This document shows positions 62,858-64,000 of a DNA stretch of 64,000 bases, piece after piece. The notes beneath the pieces were generated by a model that did not search any database, had not been told where the DNA came from, and worked only from the letters and a program-made list of their open reading frames with translations. Position 1 is the first letter of the stretch; the number at the start of each line of letters is the position of its first letter. The DNA lies in contig OX637287.1 of the NCBI GenBank assembly GCA_951799445.1, forward strand, positions 43,739,724-43,803,723. The letters run 5' to 3'. The DNA is from Pseudisothecium myosuroides (taxonomy: Eukaryota; Streptophyta; Bryopsida; Hypnales; Lembophyllaceae). The position numbers and the translations under genes are program-made.

Positions 62858-63055
62858 AAAAATGATTTCAATGAATTTGAAAGCTCATATCTTACAATCC
62901 ACGCCATGGAAATTTCTAACATGTTTTTCACATGTTTTTAATTCAACATACTATAAGATCCCATGGTTACATATTTCTAAATTTTTTTTCCAAAATTTGG
63001 TACTTGTGGCATTTTTGGAGCATTTTTGGTGAAAATATAGTCATGGAACTTTAGG

Positions 63056-63377
63056 AACTCATTCTTCTTGCTTCTTATTTCTTCTTGTTGCATCCTAACT
63101 CTTCTTTTCTTGTTGTTTCTTGTTTCTTCTTAGTTGTTGCCTCATATTGTTTCTTTTTTCATTTTAAGTCTTGTTTATTGTTAACTCTTAGCACTTTTGC
63201 CTTTTGCTTTTTCTCCTTTCCATCACCATTGTTTTTCTTCTTTATTACCATAAATTTATTCTACAAATTTTTTGCTGTCGTAAACCTTTAAAGATTGAGC
63301 TTTACTATCCATTCACTAAAAATTAACCTCCCATTTCTTTGATTGTAGATGTAAGAAATGAAAGTTGGAACGGACTA
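63056..63377. other. Pyrimidine-rich tract
   Basis: T/C-rich low-complexity DNA (TTCTTCTTGTTGCATCC and similar) continuing the tract at 60950-61135, then AT-rich sequence up to the PurM-like pseudogene. No gene. Confidence 0.55.
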
Positions 63378-63962
63378 CTAGAGAAGAAGCAGGCTCAACA
63401 GCATGGAGTGGTGCGTATGGCAATGAGGAAGAGGCAATGCAAGATTGCCGTGAGCGCAAATGGAATCACGTACAGAGATGTAGGCGTGGACATCAACGTG
63501 GGCATGAAGCTTATGCTCCAAATTGCAAAGATGATGCTCGGAATTCAAGTCTTCAGGAATTTGTTCCTCTTCGACAACTTCTACTTGGTGGCGAGCATGC
63601 ACTACAAGATAAAGGGGTGTTTTAAGTGAGTTTTTAAATATAGTCCTAGACATAAGATTGTAAGTAATGACCTTTAAGGAGATTTTTAGCAAAATTTTAC
63701 TCAAAAGACATGTCTTTCGAGTAAAATTTTGCTAAAAATCTCCTCAAAGGTCATCACTTATAATCTTATATCTAGGACTATACTTAAAAACTCACTTAAA
63801 ACACCCCTTTATCTTGTAGTGCTGGATGGGGGGGGCACGAAGCTAAAGCTGACATTTAGAGGCTTGTTCCCCTTCAACAACTCGTACTTGGTGGCAGATA
63901 CGGATGGAGTGGGCACGAAGCTGAAGCTGGAGTTTGACATGGACCAACACAACACCATCAAT
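63378..63962 (+). pseudogene. Broken copy of PurM exon 1 with partial internal duplication
   Basis: 63378-63599 is clearly homologous to PurM gene positions of about 51921-52130 ('CAGCATGGAG', 'GTAGGCGTGGACATCAACGT', 'TTCTACTTGGTGGCGAGC') but with amino-acid changes (GTELVRR to LMLQ type) and no functional start. A MITE (63600-63821) splits it at the ACG codon of AGTDGVG. Homology then continues (GATGGGG..GGCACGAAGCT) to about 63855. The [19 protein letters not shown] part then appears a second time (63858-63962) before homology stops in the HDTI region. It is a non-functional duplicate of the gene 11.5 kb upstream; only exon 1 sequence is represented. Confidence 0.88.
63600..63821. mobile_element. 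CACTA MITE inside the PurM pseudogene
   Basis: A 222-bp foldback element with ends CACTACAAGATAAAGGGGTG and the exact reverse complement. Nearly the whole length pairs: 'TAAGTGAGTTTTTAA', 'TAGTCCTAGA', 'GGAGATTTTTAGCAAAATTT' with their complements, around a loop near 63705-63715. Flanks ATG and CTG replace the single ACG of the intact gene, consistent with a 3-bp duplication that has since mutated. Confidence 0.85.
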
Positions 63963-64000
63963 TTGATAGTAGATCTTTGATTCTATGACCAAATTTGTCC

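Larger units (their letters stand above)
61145..63055 (-). mobile_element. Large TTAA-type element of family B with two nested insertions
   Basis: Starts TTAACTCCTAAAGGACC. The right end near 63055 (GGAACTTTAGGAACTC) is degenerate. It matches the element at 13837-15415 in reverse orientation over both ends and middle ('ATTTTTTGG..AATAGCAATTTTGGGCA', 'AGTCAAAAGTTATG', 'TTTTGGACATT..TTCATACAAATG', 'CCATGGGATCTTATAG'). Two insertions enlarge it: 61216-61461 and about 62128-62857. Matching T/C-rich DNA flanks it on both sides. Confidence 0.62.

Noticed and set aside
63600..63821. The long inverted repeat as a microRNA precursor
   Set aside because: It has CACTA ends and interrupts a gene copy whose intact version lacks it, so a MITE is the simpler explanation, although MITEs can produce small RNAs.

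Overview
The window is nuclear DNA from a land plant. Genes are split by GT-AG introns, products include a plastid-type sigma factor and a plastid-type purine enzyme, and there is a short interstitial run of the plant telomere repeat TTTAGGG at 54398. A degenerate PPR pseudogene at 38.3-40.2 kb has the repeat wording I associate with large moss PPR families, so I infer a bryophyte, probably a moss. The species is not determined. Genes are sparse: about six real genes in 64 kb. Exons are fairly GC-rich and sit in strongly AT-rich intergenic DNA.

Layout. 1-3590 (+): 3' part of a multicopper oxidase of the L-ascorbate oxidase type, running off the left edge. 5388-6503 (-): single-exon mitochondrial phosphate carrier, with a three-copy tandem repeat directly downstream. 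6.5-22.4 kb: gene-free repeat region. 22878-27299 (+): five-exon plastid sigma-70 factor. 29681-34327 (-): SMPD4-like (neutral sphingomyelinase 3) membrane protein, about seven exons. 34.3-45.7 kb: repeats and a dead PPR gene broken by two transposons. 45758-49428 (+): nine-exon zinc alcohol dehydrogenase-like gene. 51844-53367 (+): two-exon AIR synthetase (PurM). 54.7-56.7 kb (+): decayed protein-kinase pseudogene. 56.7-63.3 kb: nested repeats. 63378-63962 (+): broken copy of PurM exon 1, carrying its own transposon.

The genes are unrelated housekeeping or metabolic genes and form no operon or pathway cluster. The most interesting content is the repeat fraction, made of several families of short elements with inverted ends and no visible transposase. 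One family begins TTAACCCC and ends GGGGTTAA, with about nine copies of roughly 0.24-1.9 kb. One copy is inserted exactly in a TTAA inside a conserved motif of the PPR pseudogene, another is nested inside a third, and the arrangement is that of piggyBac-like TTAA-targeting elements. Other families have CACTA ends (one with a perfect ACG target duplication), TAAGGTG ends, AACATTGTTAA ends, and one Mutator-like element flanked by a perfect 13-bp direct repeat. All coordinates and splice sites were read by eye; no search or alignment was run.
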